The notes beneath the pieces were generated by a model, which worked only from the letters and a program-made list of their open reading frames with translations, did not search any database and had not been told where the DNA came from. A stretch of DNA of 64,000 bases from Patiria miniata (lineage: Eukaryota; Echinodermata; Asteroidea; Valvatida; Asterinidae), in the NCBI RefSeq assembly GCF_015706575.1, contig NW_024037057.1, forward strand, positions 6,691,203 through 6,755,202, in the 5' to 3' direction. Position numbers and translations under genes: made by a program. Position 1 is the stretch's first letter; each line of letters starts with the position of its first letter. Below are positions 12,004 through 23,800 of this stretch, in pieces.

Positions 12004-13450
12004 ATGGCTAAGCGGGAGCTTTTCGACTTTTTGAAACTTCAGGACGAGTTCCGAGCGGCAAAGACGCCTGAAAATGAAATCTTGCTGGAGGAGTACGCGA
12101 CAGCGTTTATAGACATTGCAGGGTACGTTTAAGCCTATAGTTTGTTGGCGGTCTAGTTTGTGACTTTTGTGGTTGACAACGATCACGGTAGACACAGACT
12201 CCAAACTAAATATTTTTCGGCGGCTGTTGGCCATCAACCGATATGACGTCCAGTGGTGCATTAATTTCACGTAGGCTTAGCTACTAGCTGTTATTATTAA
12301 GGCTGTTTTGTTCCCAAAATTGTGTTTTTGAGAGTGTTAACATGCTGTACACAAGACAGTTTCATAGTCGAGTCACCGAGTCCGAGTCACAAGCCTCGAG
12401 TCCGAGTCACGAGTCACTGTTCTTAGTTGTTCACCAAACTAATCATATTTTGAAATTATTTTTTAATCATCCATTCTGTCTTTTAAGTTAATCCCAGTGT
12501 ATATTGTGTACCTTGCATGCCTTGTGTGTACATGTTGTTTACACCCAAAATGTGTTTTCCTTTTAATTCCCATCCCCAAATCCTCCTCTATCCCTTCCCT
12601 CCATGTTTTATCATCCGAACATTATTCCTCAATGATCCTTTCTCATCCCTACGTTAGGTTTTTTCTTTTGATGAAAATACGTGAGGCTAGGCTCGAGTCA
12701 CGAGACATCAAGCTCTAGTCCGAGTCATTTTCCAATGTGACTCGAGTCGAGTCCGAGTCACGAAAACTGTGACTCGAGTCCGACTCAAGTCAGAGTCCTG
12801 GACTCGAGTCCTACAAAGTCATAATACTGACGCAAGACTGAGGTAACTTTGACATGTTTTAGTTTTAACAGTATTCTAATACAGTGATACAAAAAAAAAA
12901 TAAGTTCATCTCTCAATCGTCTCCTTTTAGCTTCTTCGATCTACTGGGGACCGCCTTCGGTTTCGTGGCCAAGGACCTTCGCGCGATGGTCAAGATCCTA
13001 CGGGCGCACCGGGCCGAGGACCCCGAGCACTACGCCACGCTGCAGTCCATGGTCGCGCACGAGGTGAGCGCGGGCCTGACCCGGGCCAAGCCCTCCAAGT
13101 CCGGCCTGGTGAACGGCTCCCGCACGGTGCTCCGCATGCACCGTACCTTGAACTTCGTGACGCGCTTCCTGGACCGGATCAAGTCGATGCCTGACGAGGG
13201 GTACACCAGCACGGCGGCCAGCGAGGAGTACAAGGCGACCCTGGCCCGCCACGAGCCCTGGCTGGTGCAGAAGGTAGCCCTCCTGGCCATCAAGACCCTG
13301 CCCATTCGGAAGGTCTTCCTGGAGAGGAACGTCAAGCAACCCAAAGAGGAGTTGGAAGCCATGGCCGACACGGCTATCGGACTGATGAGAGAGGTCGTGG
13401 ACATTACGCAGACGCTGTTCGAGAAAAACGACTTACTGGACCTACCCTAG
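12004..13450 (+). CDS. Ceramide-1-phosphate transfer protein-like, copy 2 (GLTP fold, two exons, divergent ligand site)
   Basis: Exons are 12004-12122 and 12931-13450, phase 2 at the same codon position as copy 1, giving 212 residues plus TAG. It shares LGTAFGFVAKD, SMVAHEV, SRTVLRMHRTL, TLPIRKVFL and LLDLP with copy 1 and with vertebrate CPTP, so it is a tandem duplicate. Two headgroup positions differ. The residue four after the conserved Asp (K60 in human numbering) is Met (AKDLRAM). The HPW histidine (H150) is replaced by Glu, with a His one residue earlier (RHEPW). The two arginines of SRTVLR are kept. The second exon is much more GC-rich at third positions than in copy 1. It may bind another anionic lipid, or bind the usual one more weakly. 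The reading frame is intact. Confidence 0.93.
12360..12830. repeat. CGAGTCC/CACGAGTC-rich element in the CPTP-2 intron
   Basis: Clusters of CGAGTCCGAGTCACGAGTC-type repeats occupy 12363-12417 and, largely inverted, 12688-12825. Between them is ordinary AT-rich DNA. The layout suggests a small DNA element with repetitive subterminal regions inside the 808-bp intron. No clear target duplication is seen. Confidence 0.5.
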
Positions 13451-15117
13451 TCAGATTCGCGACTCCCTGACTGGTCTTGTGAAGTTGTTTCTAAACTTTT
13501 AAACTTTAAATTAAAAGCACATTTTTATAAAATATTTCTTGAACTTATTCATCGCACCTCAGCAAACCCTGCTTGTACGGTTTTTAAGCGATTTTATACA
13601 TTTCTGTGATTATTGTACTGTTAGTATAATACTATTCAAAAATGTGCTTTCCAAATATAAATGCATAACAGTGATTTTGTATAATTACAAAACAGTTTTT
13701 AATTTAGAATTCACATTTTAAAAATACATTTTGATGTACAACAAAAGGAATTAGAAAAGCTGATGTTTACGAACAAACTTTTGGGAGAGGACTTTGATAC
13801 CATGCTTTGAACGTACGCACAAAGTTTTTTAAAAAGTTGGATTTTTACAAAGTGCAACCATTCATTGTGATGATGTTGACATTTTGACAAGATTGTTAAT
13901 TATCAACAATCAGGTTAACGTCCACAAATCAAGACAGAGAACGCACAGAGGAGTTATCTATTTAAGGTCAATCTGTGAGCATAAAACGATAGCGTGGTTC
14001 ATACCGACTCACGGCCATAAGATCCAAAACAGTATAGAAACGGGCGGGAAGCCGCGAACCCGATTGTGCCAGACTTAACGCACATTGGTTACTAGTTAAA
14101 CCTCCGTAGCTAGGTTACACTCTTATGGGACTTTTTCGAAAACACGGCTTCGGTACATCCCTGGCTCTGAGGCCTTCATTCCGTTTCCAAATCAAATGGA
14201 AGTGATCCGAACTTTGGCTTACAGCTGATAATGTATTTGATGTTCCTGAAATAGAGTTTTCGAAGTCAAGGGACCAAAACAAAGTTCCTCAACCGAAGCT
14301 GGAGACGAACTCGAGGTTTGGAAATCGCCCTTTAAAAATATGTTGTTATAAAAGTGAATGCCAACGTTAATTTAATAGCGTGATTCGATCCGTTTTCAGG
14401 AAAACTGCTTTTGTCTACAAAAGCGCTTGATCTCTCGCAGAGGCTAATAAAGACACATCTACACAAATAGACCAACCAGCAACCCCGTTTTACAACTGCA
14501 TGGCGAAACTTTTATTTTTTTATAATTATGCAAAAATGTTCACAGCCTGACTGACAAAAAAGGTCACCTAACATGAATATTCATCGACTAAGCCACACGA
14601 TGAATATTCATCACTGTAAAGTTTCAATCAACCTCATGAATCTCTTAAATATGCGCATACATTTACACGTTTCTCTTCATAATACAATAATTAACGGCTT
14701 TCTACACGTGACCTTTATGCTAATTAACTTGTTTTTAACTGTGCAGAGGTCACTGGAAGAACAGGTTTTTTTTGGAACAGCAAAATGTTCTTAAAAACTA
14801 TTTTTTATTTTTAAATACAATTTCTATAATTTTAAGGCCATGTTAATAGTATCCAAACAAATTTTTTTTACAGAAAGAGAGAAAACCTTAAAAAGCAAAA
14901 GTACCAAGACATTGAGTGTTATGTCATTTACAGAAATTATTAAATTAAACTGGGAAGAAAGCTTGTGATGTATTTTACATCAGCTGGTCAACAAAATCGT
15001 TCTGCTCAACGAAACATATTGCTAGAAAAATCTGCAGAGAGACGCTAAAAAGCAAAAAGGTTATTACCTACAAACTGGCGGACAAACCTTTTTTCCAATA
15101 CATGTATCGGTAATAAA

Positions 15118-15800
15118 CGGTGTGTCTAAAAAAAAATGCAAACAAAATATAACGGAATGCCAGACGAAAAATGTGTAACCAACATAGATAATATAGGTAT
15201 GGTTTGAAAGATACGCTTTTCCACTTTAAAATGAGACATCAAACGTCCAAAGCTGATAATTTTTGATAATGTTAGGAGTAATTTTCCAAGAGAGGTCAAA
15301 TTGACCATGGGACCAAGTTTTCAATTTTAGGCATGGGACAATGGTAGCCTAATTGCCTCTGTGTGGATAATTGCCTGGCCTGCAAAAAAAAGCCATGTGT
15401 TTAACGAGTAAATACAATCCTAAACACTTTCTTGCTATCAATTTGTAAACATGTTTACATGCTAAACAATTTTTAGCATGACGTGATAGAAAGAAAGTGT
15501 TTAGAATTCTGTTTACTCGCTAAACACATTTTTTGTAGGCAAGGCAAATATCCACACAGAGGTAATTAGGCCACCTTTGTCCCAATGCCTAAAATTGAAA
15601 AACTTGGTCCCTGGTCAATTTGAACTCTCTTGGAAAATTACTCATAACTCTGTAAAAATTACCAGATTTGGATGTTTGATGTCTCATTTTAAAGTGGAAA
15701 GGCGTATCTTTCAAACCATACCTATATTATCTATGTTGGTTACACATTCAACGTCTGGCATTGTCATATTTTGTTTGCAATTCTTTTTTTAGAAACACTG
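15118..15800. mobile_element. 683-bp long-hairpin DNA element
   Basis: The left half, with GGTATGGTTTGAAAGATACG and ACTTTAAAATGAGACATCAAA, is repeated inverted in the right half (TTTGATGTCTCATTTTAAAGT, GTATCTTTCAAACCATACC). The ends CGGTGTGTCTAAAAAAA and TTTTTTTAGAAACACTG form the termini, with TA after the right end. The arms pair over about 300 bp with scattered mismatches. Probably a non-autonomous Tc1/mariner-like element. Confidence 0.8.
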
Positions 15801-16084
15801 TATAATTGGCACAACACGTCAGATTTTGGTCTTTCTTTTAACATGGCCTTAAAATTGTACGAGCAATTCTCATCTTCTACGTATACCTGGCAACATTTTA
15901 TTAAAACCTTTTTTTGTGTGACAAACTTACGAAATATCTTTAAAAACGTCTTTGTTTTTTTGTCAATATATTTACAAGGCATTAGTGGTTTGTTTATTAG
16001 CTACATTAAAAAAAGTCTATTAAATAAAGAGCTGATAAATTGACACATAAAAAAAAATCCAAACTGATTTGGACTTTTTCAACT

Positions 16085-16755
16085 CCTGGTTGTAGTTTAA
16101 CCCAATGGTACCCATAGGCGTTCCAAGTAGCCCACTGCACTCAACCCAGTGGTACCCATAAGGTCAGGTGTTCCATCCTGCTGCAAGCCCAATGGTACCT
16201 ATATGCGTTCAAGGAGCCATCTGCACTAAACCCAGTGGTACCCATTTTTCATCTTCAGGTGTTCCATCCTGCTGCAAACCCAATGGTACCTATAGGTGTT
16301 GAAGAAGCCATCTGCACTCAACCCAGTGGTACCCCCTTTTTTCTTTTTACTTCTGGGTGTTCCATCCTTCTGCAATTGAACCCAATGGTACCCATAGGTA
16401 TTCAAGGAGCCATCTGCACTCAACCCAGTGGTACCCATATTTCTGTGCATACTTCTGGGTGTTCCATCCCGCAGCATTCAAAGGGTACCCATTTTTCAAG
16501 CTGGGTATAACTGTGAATCCATTTAACCCAGTGCTACCACTTATTGTTCCTGCTCACTATATGCAACCCAGTGACACTCGTGCATAGCTGCCAACATTTC
16601 AAAATCCCAATTAGTAATCAACCCGTGCGGTCATTTTCAACTTCTCGTTTTATCGAAAGCTTTACCAACATCGAGTACAGGTACATGGTTTACATGTACA
16701 CATACATGTGCATACCCTTCTTGTTGTGAATAATAATGTACTGTTGGCCAAAAGA

Positions 16756-16787
<32 letters not shown>

Positions 16788-17740
16788 TTTAATTAATTTT
16801 GTTTTAATGTCTGCATTTGTTTGTGGAAGTCAAATAAATAAAATAAAATCAATAACATATGCGCATATTTTTTTGGAGATGCATGCTATCGATGTTGAGT
16901 TTTGAGTTCGTATCATGTTTTTACACACAATGATCTATGGCCACCGTATGCAATAGAAATATCCCGCCAACATACCTTGCAAACGCATGCTGATTTATCT
17001 TTTCTGTCCCTTGTGACAAACTAAAACTCTATTACCAATTATTCCAACCATACTCTTATTAAATTCCATGATTAAAATCTCGCACTGATGGGTCTCATCC
17101 CGGCAATAAGCGACTAAATGTGCTCACGATCGTCACTGAAAAGTACTCACATACAGTACACACAACCACACATCCGCGAGATGCACACAAATGACACACC
17201 ATTGAAAAATATTTTTAGTCTGGTCCTCAAGTACTCCACTGCGCACACTGCATTGATGTCTATCAGGTGCTTGACTGCATTCTTATTAGACTTGTCACCA
17301 GTCCATCCATTATCGCAACATTTCGCCAGAAGTTTTCGGTCAAAAACGATACTTTACATTTTTTGTTTCGTTAGGTAGAAAATGGGAAATTCGTAATGTT
17401 TTAGTGGCAAATCGTATTTTCGTAATTTAACAAACAATTCGTAATAATTACGAAAAAATCGTACTAGTTGGCAGCTATGCTCGTGTTCTTACTCTTGGGT
17501 GTTCCACTGTGAATCGGTTTATCCCAGTGGTACCCATCATTTTACTTCCAGTGGGTATTCACGTCCACTCCATTCAACCCAGTGGTTTCATGCTCTGTCA
17601 TCAGTCCACTGCATTTCACCTATGGTATCCATTTGTAAGTCCTTGATGTTCCCATTCAACTAAATGTAACCCAGTGGTACCCAGCTTTTACATGCTTTAC
17701 ATTACTAATCAACCCAGAAGAACCCACTTTTGTTGGTAAA
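16085..17740. repeat. Minisatellite rich in AACCCAGTGGTACCCAT, split by a transposon
   Basis: Units of about 100 bp with CAACCCAGTGGTACCCAT and GGTGTTCCATCCTGCTGCA repeat from 16085 to about 16575. Related degenerate units resume at 17500-17740 after the 897-bp insertion at 16583-17479. Confidence 0.75.
16583..17479. mobile_element. 897-bp non-autonomous DNA transposon with 6-bp target duplication
   Basis: The ends are CATAGCTGCCAAC and GTTGGCAGCTATG, with CTCGTG duplicated on both sides (16577-16582 and 17480-17485). It is inserted within a minisatellite. No transposase reading frame is visible inside. The superfamily is not certain; a hAT-like group with 6-bp duplications is one option. 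Confidence 0.8.
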
Positions 17741-19382
17741 CCACTGATACGCATACTTTTTTTAAATATTCTTTTTTTTTACATGTATCTTCATGGGATT
17801 GCAAGTTTCAAAAATCTTTTTTTTTTTTTTTAACCAACTCTGGACCCAAGGATTGACACCCGTTATCCATCAAAAGCTAAGCTACTTGCAGTTGAATTGG
17901 TGTCTGGAGTCCAAAAGTACATTATTACTACCATGGGATAATCTAAGCAAGGCACCAGCCTAGAGCCTAGCTCACTACCCAGACCAGATGGATTGTAGAA
18001 AACCAAAACCAAAAAAACCAAAAACAGGCTGTAAAATCTGTTAACCAACTACTGTTAAACACAAAACGAAATAAAACAAGTTTTAAGCGTGCACTAAATC
18101 TTAAGACAGCTAAAGTGTGACTGTATGATATGTTCCCATTTTGTACAAACCGTTTTGAATGGAAATGCTAAATCTGAACCATTTCCAAATTACGAATTAA
18201 TTTAAATGTTTAACATAAACAAAAAATGTTTCTACGAAATCTCTGAAGCCACGAGATGTCCTTCAGAAATTCCAAACCCATCCGGAAAATTTCCAAAACT
18301 TTTCCATTCGGGAGAAATAAACCCAAAACACCGACTCCCCCATTACAACTACATATGCCAAATATACACTGTAGCAAAGGTCAAATGTCAAAAGGTCAAA
18401 TAATACAAACTACCAGAAATGCTTTAACTGTACAGTTTTAATTAATCAGAATAATTATGCAATCTACAATAAGCTCGATTGAAAACGTCCGCTGGGAAAA
18501 AAGTACTGTTTTACACATTAAATCTACAAGCTTAAAAAATGTCTGTTTTTCTTTTTTTATTTTAAAGCCAAATTTATTTCTTTAGTTTAATCACACGTCA
18601 TTGCAAGCTTGTTGTTGACACTAATGCGGTCAATTTTTTTCAAAGTTTTTGTTTTTTCGCAAGTAGTTTTCTTTAACAGCATGAACAAAAAAACACTGTA
18701 CAAAAATGTAAATTTTTGGTTACAAAATGATCAGGGGACGTTTAGTACAAAAAATTTATTCGAGAATTTGTTCGTGGATATTTGTAACCTTTTTTCCCTA
18801 AAAAAAAATCACAGACTGAATAATTACGCGAAATTCTCTCGAATTTGCATACTCTCAATAATACGAAATTCTCAAACACATTGTTTCCGTCCGCAGCAAG
18901 TAATTTTAAAAAAAAAAGGTCACTGAAAACATATCGCAAATATCAACAAAAAAAAAACCCTTTCTGACAAAATTTGCCAGCTTTGTTTTTTTTGTTAACA
19001 AGCAGTTCGTGACAGCAACCTACAAATGGCGCAAAATATGTACGGCACAGGCAACCAACTACATGTTTATCAATAAAACACAAAACTCTCAATGTGGGAG
19101 AAAAATATGGCAGGGATCAAATGAAAAAAAAAACTGTCAGTGCCAAAAATCACAATTCACATGCCCGACAGCGTATTTCACTCCCTGTAGTACTTGTATT
19201 TGGTGAAGTACATGTACTAGTATAATTTGGATACTTCCAAGTACTGGCCTTGACCGTGAAATCACATCGCATTTTTAAAACCAAACTTCAATTGTAACCC
19301 CCTTTAAAAAAAAATTCACTAGATGTACAAATTTGATGAATATTTCATGATATTGTTGTTCTTGCCGGTCTGATGAGCAGGC

Positions 19383-20855
19383 TCACACCCAGGAATCGCC
19401 GGCCGGACCGCCGCCGGAGTCCAGATAGACGGCGCTGGAGGGTTGGCGGTTCTTGTTGACTTGGGCATAGACCACGTTGTCTCGCTGTGGTGGGGGATCC
19501 TATAATGGGGGAAAAAAGATGATCAGTTGGTAAATTCTCCTTGCTAAGAACACATGGAATATCCCTATAGCTCTACTGGTATGTTTCGGTGCTTTACTTG
19601 GGAGAACTCAACAAACAATTGAAATATTCCTCACTAATAAAGGTTATTTTTTTTAAATTCTCCCTAAGAACACATGGAATATCCCTATAGTTGTATTGGT
19701 ACCTTCCGGTGCATTACTTGGGAGAACTCAACAAATAGTTTAAATACTCCTTACTAATAAAGGTTACTTTTAAAAATTCTCTCTCAGAACACATGGAATA
19801 TCCCTATAGCTGTACTGGTACGTTCCGGTGCTTTACTTGGGAGAACTCAACAAACAATTTAAATACTGCATACGAATAAAGGTTATTTTAAAAAATTCTC
19901 CCTACTAAGAACACATGGAATATCCCTGTAGTTGTACTGGTACCTTCCGGTGCTTTTACTTGGGAGAACTCAACAAACAATTTAAATACTCCTTACTAAT
20001 AAAGGTTACTTTTAAAAGTTCTCCCTACTAAGAACACATGGAATATCCCTATAGCTATACTGGTACCTTCCGGTGCTTTACTTGGGAGAACTCAACAAAT
20101 AATTTAAATACTCCTTACTAATAAAGGTTACTTTTAAAAGTTCTCCCTACTAGGAACACATGGAATATCCCTATAGTTGTATTGGTACCTTCCGGTGCAT
20201 TACTTGGGAGAACTCAACAAACAGTTTAAATACTCCTTACTAATAAAGGTAATTTTTTTTAAATTCTCCCTACGAACACAAGTCTATGTAATAGACCATG
20301 GCAAATGCCGAGGTGTATGACATGTGAGCAGATTTGCTGATTAATTAGGCAAGACAACCGCCTCTTGACTTCTAGATTTTGACCAATCAGCAGGCGCTTT
20401 CTATATCGGGTCTTCGGTCATTCACACAATGCGCTTCACAGACAATGGATAAAAAAACCTGTGTCACACGCTCTGTATCATGTTACGGGATAATGCGCCC
20501 GGCTGTTGTTGCATTACAAAACACTGCGTTCGAATTGACCATTCAAACCATTTAGTCCTGATTAGGGAATGAAATGACGTCACAATTTAGTAAAGTCGAC
20601 TCCGATATTGGCTGGCGCGCGGCTTGCATAAATGTACACGTCAGGAGATATCAGACGTTATACAGGATTTGGCTCCGTGGATAACACGGTGATACTCGGA
20701 CTAGTTTTGAATACTCACCCTGCCCCCAAAGACGGCCACCCCACCCACGGGCGGTCCCCTGCGGCCCCCGCTGGTCTCGTTGACCTGTCCGTGGTCGATG
20801 GAGGCGTAGTTCAGTTCCCTCATTGGGATGTCGTCCCTGGATCTCTCAGACGGAG
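19383..20855 (-). CDS. Delta-catenin exons 26-27: C-terminus with PDZ-binding motif
   Basis: Exon 26 (20855-20719) encodes [15 protein letters not shown] and a Gly/Arg-rich run. Exon 27 (19499-19383) encodes [15 protein letters not shown] and ends GDSWV before TGA. The terminal DSWV is the class I PDZ ligand shared by ARVCF, CTNND2 and PKP4 and absent from p120 (CTNND1), which places the gene. NYASI and VYAQV are YxxI/V tyrosine motifs that could be phosphorylated or endocytic; that is inference. The intron between the two exons holds a tandem repeat of about 121 bp. Confidence 0.92.
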
Positions 20856-23800
20856 CTGAACAATTCGGGGAACAAAAAGTTTGGAACTTAATTGATGAGA
20901 TAATATGGCCACAAAAAAAAAGTCTCCGGTATCTGGTATGGAGCTTGCCCAAAAAGTGGTGCGGCGACGCTGCTTTTTTTTTTTTTTTTTTTTTACCTGT
21001 TTTTTGCTTCAAATGTCGGCTGATGACTGCAAATGGTGCCCGACTAAACTTAGTGCAAATATATGGGAGTCCAGAGAGGCCACGTAAAGCTTATTCTCGA
21101 TCATAACCCCATCTAAAAACACGTTAAAATTGTGCAGCAGCAGGATTCCAGTCAAACCAGTGAGTTTGGCGGTTTTGAGGCATCATCTTTTATTGAAAAA
21201 AAAAAACTTTTTCATTTTGCCGACACGCATGGCTAGGGCGACGCGCGCGCATACCAGAAGCCAGAGACTTTTTTTTTTTTGGCCTATTGTAGATGATTTT
21301 GGCAAACTGCTGGAAATAGCGTATGCCGCATCACAGAGAATAATCCAGGGTCTTCATTTCCAATATTACGTGCAAAATCACGTGTCCCTTCCTTCCCGTT
21401 GAAAACAGAAGTGCCTTGTAATGGACCGATCCAGTAAGCACTGCCCCATGGTGTTCTGACCAATCACAGCCGTGATTTATGTCCGACGTGCGTGCATTAA
21501 AGTCCGACATGCGTGCACGCGCGTATGATGCGTGCGGAAGGAAAATGCAGCGTGGCATTGGAGAGGAGCACGTGTTAATTTGCCCACGTGCGCACTGGGC
21601 GGAGCCTACTGGATCGGTCCATTTAAAATTGGTGAAAGATGTGAACTTGCTTTGAACGATGTATAATCTGGCTAAGTTGTTCTTTACAAAAAAGTATAGT
21701 TATAGATGAAAACTGATGTGGCGTCTTCATGACATCATCACGTGACATCATAATTCAAAGCCCTATGAGAATGTAATCACATATTTTATGCCACAATTTA
21801 TTATAAACAAAACTACACATCTGTCCTGCATGGAACTTATACACTTGAAACTTTACATGTCACATGTCACAAAAAAAGACCCTCCAAATTAACTTCCGAG
21901 TTATCTTTTTATTTAACACAACTTAGCCACACTCTTAATGCATATTTATACAAATTCAGCAAGAAGTGCTGTAATATTAACAATTTCATGCAATTACGCT
22001 GTTAGAAAAAAAATATAGAAAGCAAAATTTTTTGTTTTAAAACGAGCAAAATTTGGAGCAAACTACATGTAAGAACTACGAACTACCTTCTTCGCTATAA
22101 GCGGACATGGAATCTCGAGTTTGCGGCACGGCAAAACTCGCCGGCAATGGCTCTTGTCTTTCAGGCACGTAAGAGGAAGCTGAACAGGCACAAAATAAGC
22201 AGGCATGCAAGTAACAGGAAAAAACGTACAGAAAAGAGAGAGAAAAAAAAGCTGATTACTACAAAAGAGTTATCTTAGCGAGCACTATAAGGTTAGGGGC
22301 AGCAGTACAGGCTGATATTCCGGGTGATCTCATTGGATGATTTGGACGTAGTGGATTATGGGTAAGGACAGAATGGTTGCCAAGCCAGCACTGAGTTCAA
22401 TTGGGATCTCCCATGATTCAGTGCATTTTTTTGTCTCAAGATTCTGTCATGTACAGATCAGTCTGTAATTCATGTTTTGAGTGATTTTCTTTTGGTTGGT
22501 ACAAGCAAAGTTATGATATTTTTCTGCAAAGTTAGCTTTCTAAAAAGTTACATTTCGGATACAACAATCTGGAAAATGGAAATTTTGAGATTGGACTGGT
22601 GGCATTTTTTGTGTGCGGTTGAATGTACTGCTAGTTTGACTCACATAAGGATTAGGTTAGGGATTAGGGTTAGGGATAAGGGTTAGGATAAGGCTAGGTT
22701 AAGGATAAGTCCGGATTAACTCGGGTGGAAAGCTGGGTAAAGCAGGCATCCAACTTGGAATTAACAAAAACCGAGGAAATTCCAATCTTTACAGGACTTT
22801 GTACAGTGTTTTTCAATTTTAAATGGCAAAAGTCTGAAGTGAAAAACGAGGACATCAGCTGATCCGAGGAAAAGTTGAATGCCTGAGTTATGAAGCCAAC
22901 TTTTTATTTTCAGATGGCCGTACACCCAAAATTTCACTTGGAATCAATTTATATAAAAAATAATTAAAAGAGGATTTTAAGAACTTTGAAGGATTGAGGC
23001 TGCACCTTAGCGAAGGCAGTTCAAGAAGCAATTCTGCAGTATTTCTAAGGTTAGTTGTTAAAAACTTAGATTAGTGCACCGTTGATACCTTCGTCACTAA
23101 ACTGCGACATAGAATCCCGGGCGCCGGGCTGATCGGTTGCCGGCGGCAACGGTTCTTCCTCGGCGGCCGCTTTGGGTGCTACGTAACGGCACACAGACAT
23201 GCAAGGCACACCATCACATCACATCAAGCAAGTATTACACAAGAGGTTAAAAGAAACGATTGAAACGTTAGTGAGTTGAAAAGTATTAGAGGCAGAATAC
23301 AACAACAATACAACACATGCAGCATTTTGGAGATTACAAAGTAGAAATTGTTATGTTTGTTTCGGTCTAAAGAAAAATGGGTTATCTTAGGCCAAAAAAA
23401 AAAAGTCTCCGGTTTCTGGTATGGAGCTTGCCCAAAAAGTGGTGCGGCGACGCGGCTTTTTTTTTTTTTAGCCGACTTTTTTGCTTCAAATGTCGGCTGA
23501 TGACTGCAAATGGTGCCTGACTAAACTTAGTACAAATAGGCCTATATGGGATTGGGAGTCCAGAGAGGCCACATAAAGCTTATTCTCGACCATAACTCCA
23601 TCTAAAAACACGTTAAAATTGTGCAGCAGCAGGATTCCAGTCAAACCAGTGAGTTTGGTGGTTTTGAGACATCATCTTTCATTGAAAAAAAACCTTTTTC
23701 ATTTTGCCAACGCGCATGGCTACAGCGATGCGCGCGCATACCAGAAACCGGAGACTTTTTTTTGGGCCTTATATGATTTGATCTGGGATCTAAAACTTTT

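Larger units (their letters stand above)
13451..19382. other. Spacer between CPTP-2 and delta-catenin; 3' UTRs and repeats, no gene seen
   Basis: The first part is probably the CPTP-2 3' UTR, with an ATTAAA-type signal near 13509. The end nearest 19383 must hold the delta-catenin 3' UTR, for which AATAAA on the minus strand at about 18754-18759 is a candidate signal. In between lie a 683-bp hairpin element (15118-15800), a minisatellite (16085-16510, 17500-17740) interrupted by an 897-bp transposon, and simple repeats. I found no supported coding exon. Confidence 0.55.
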
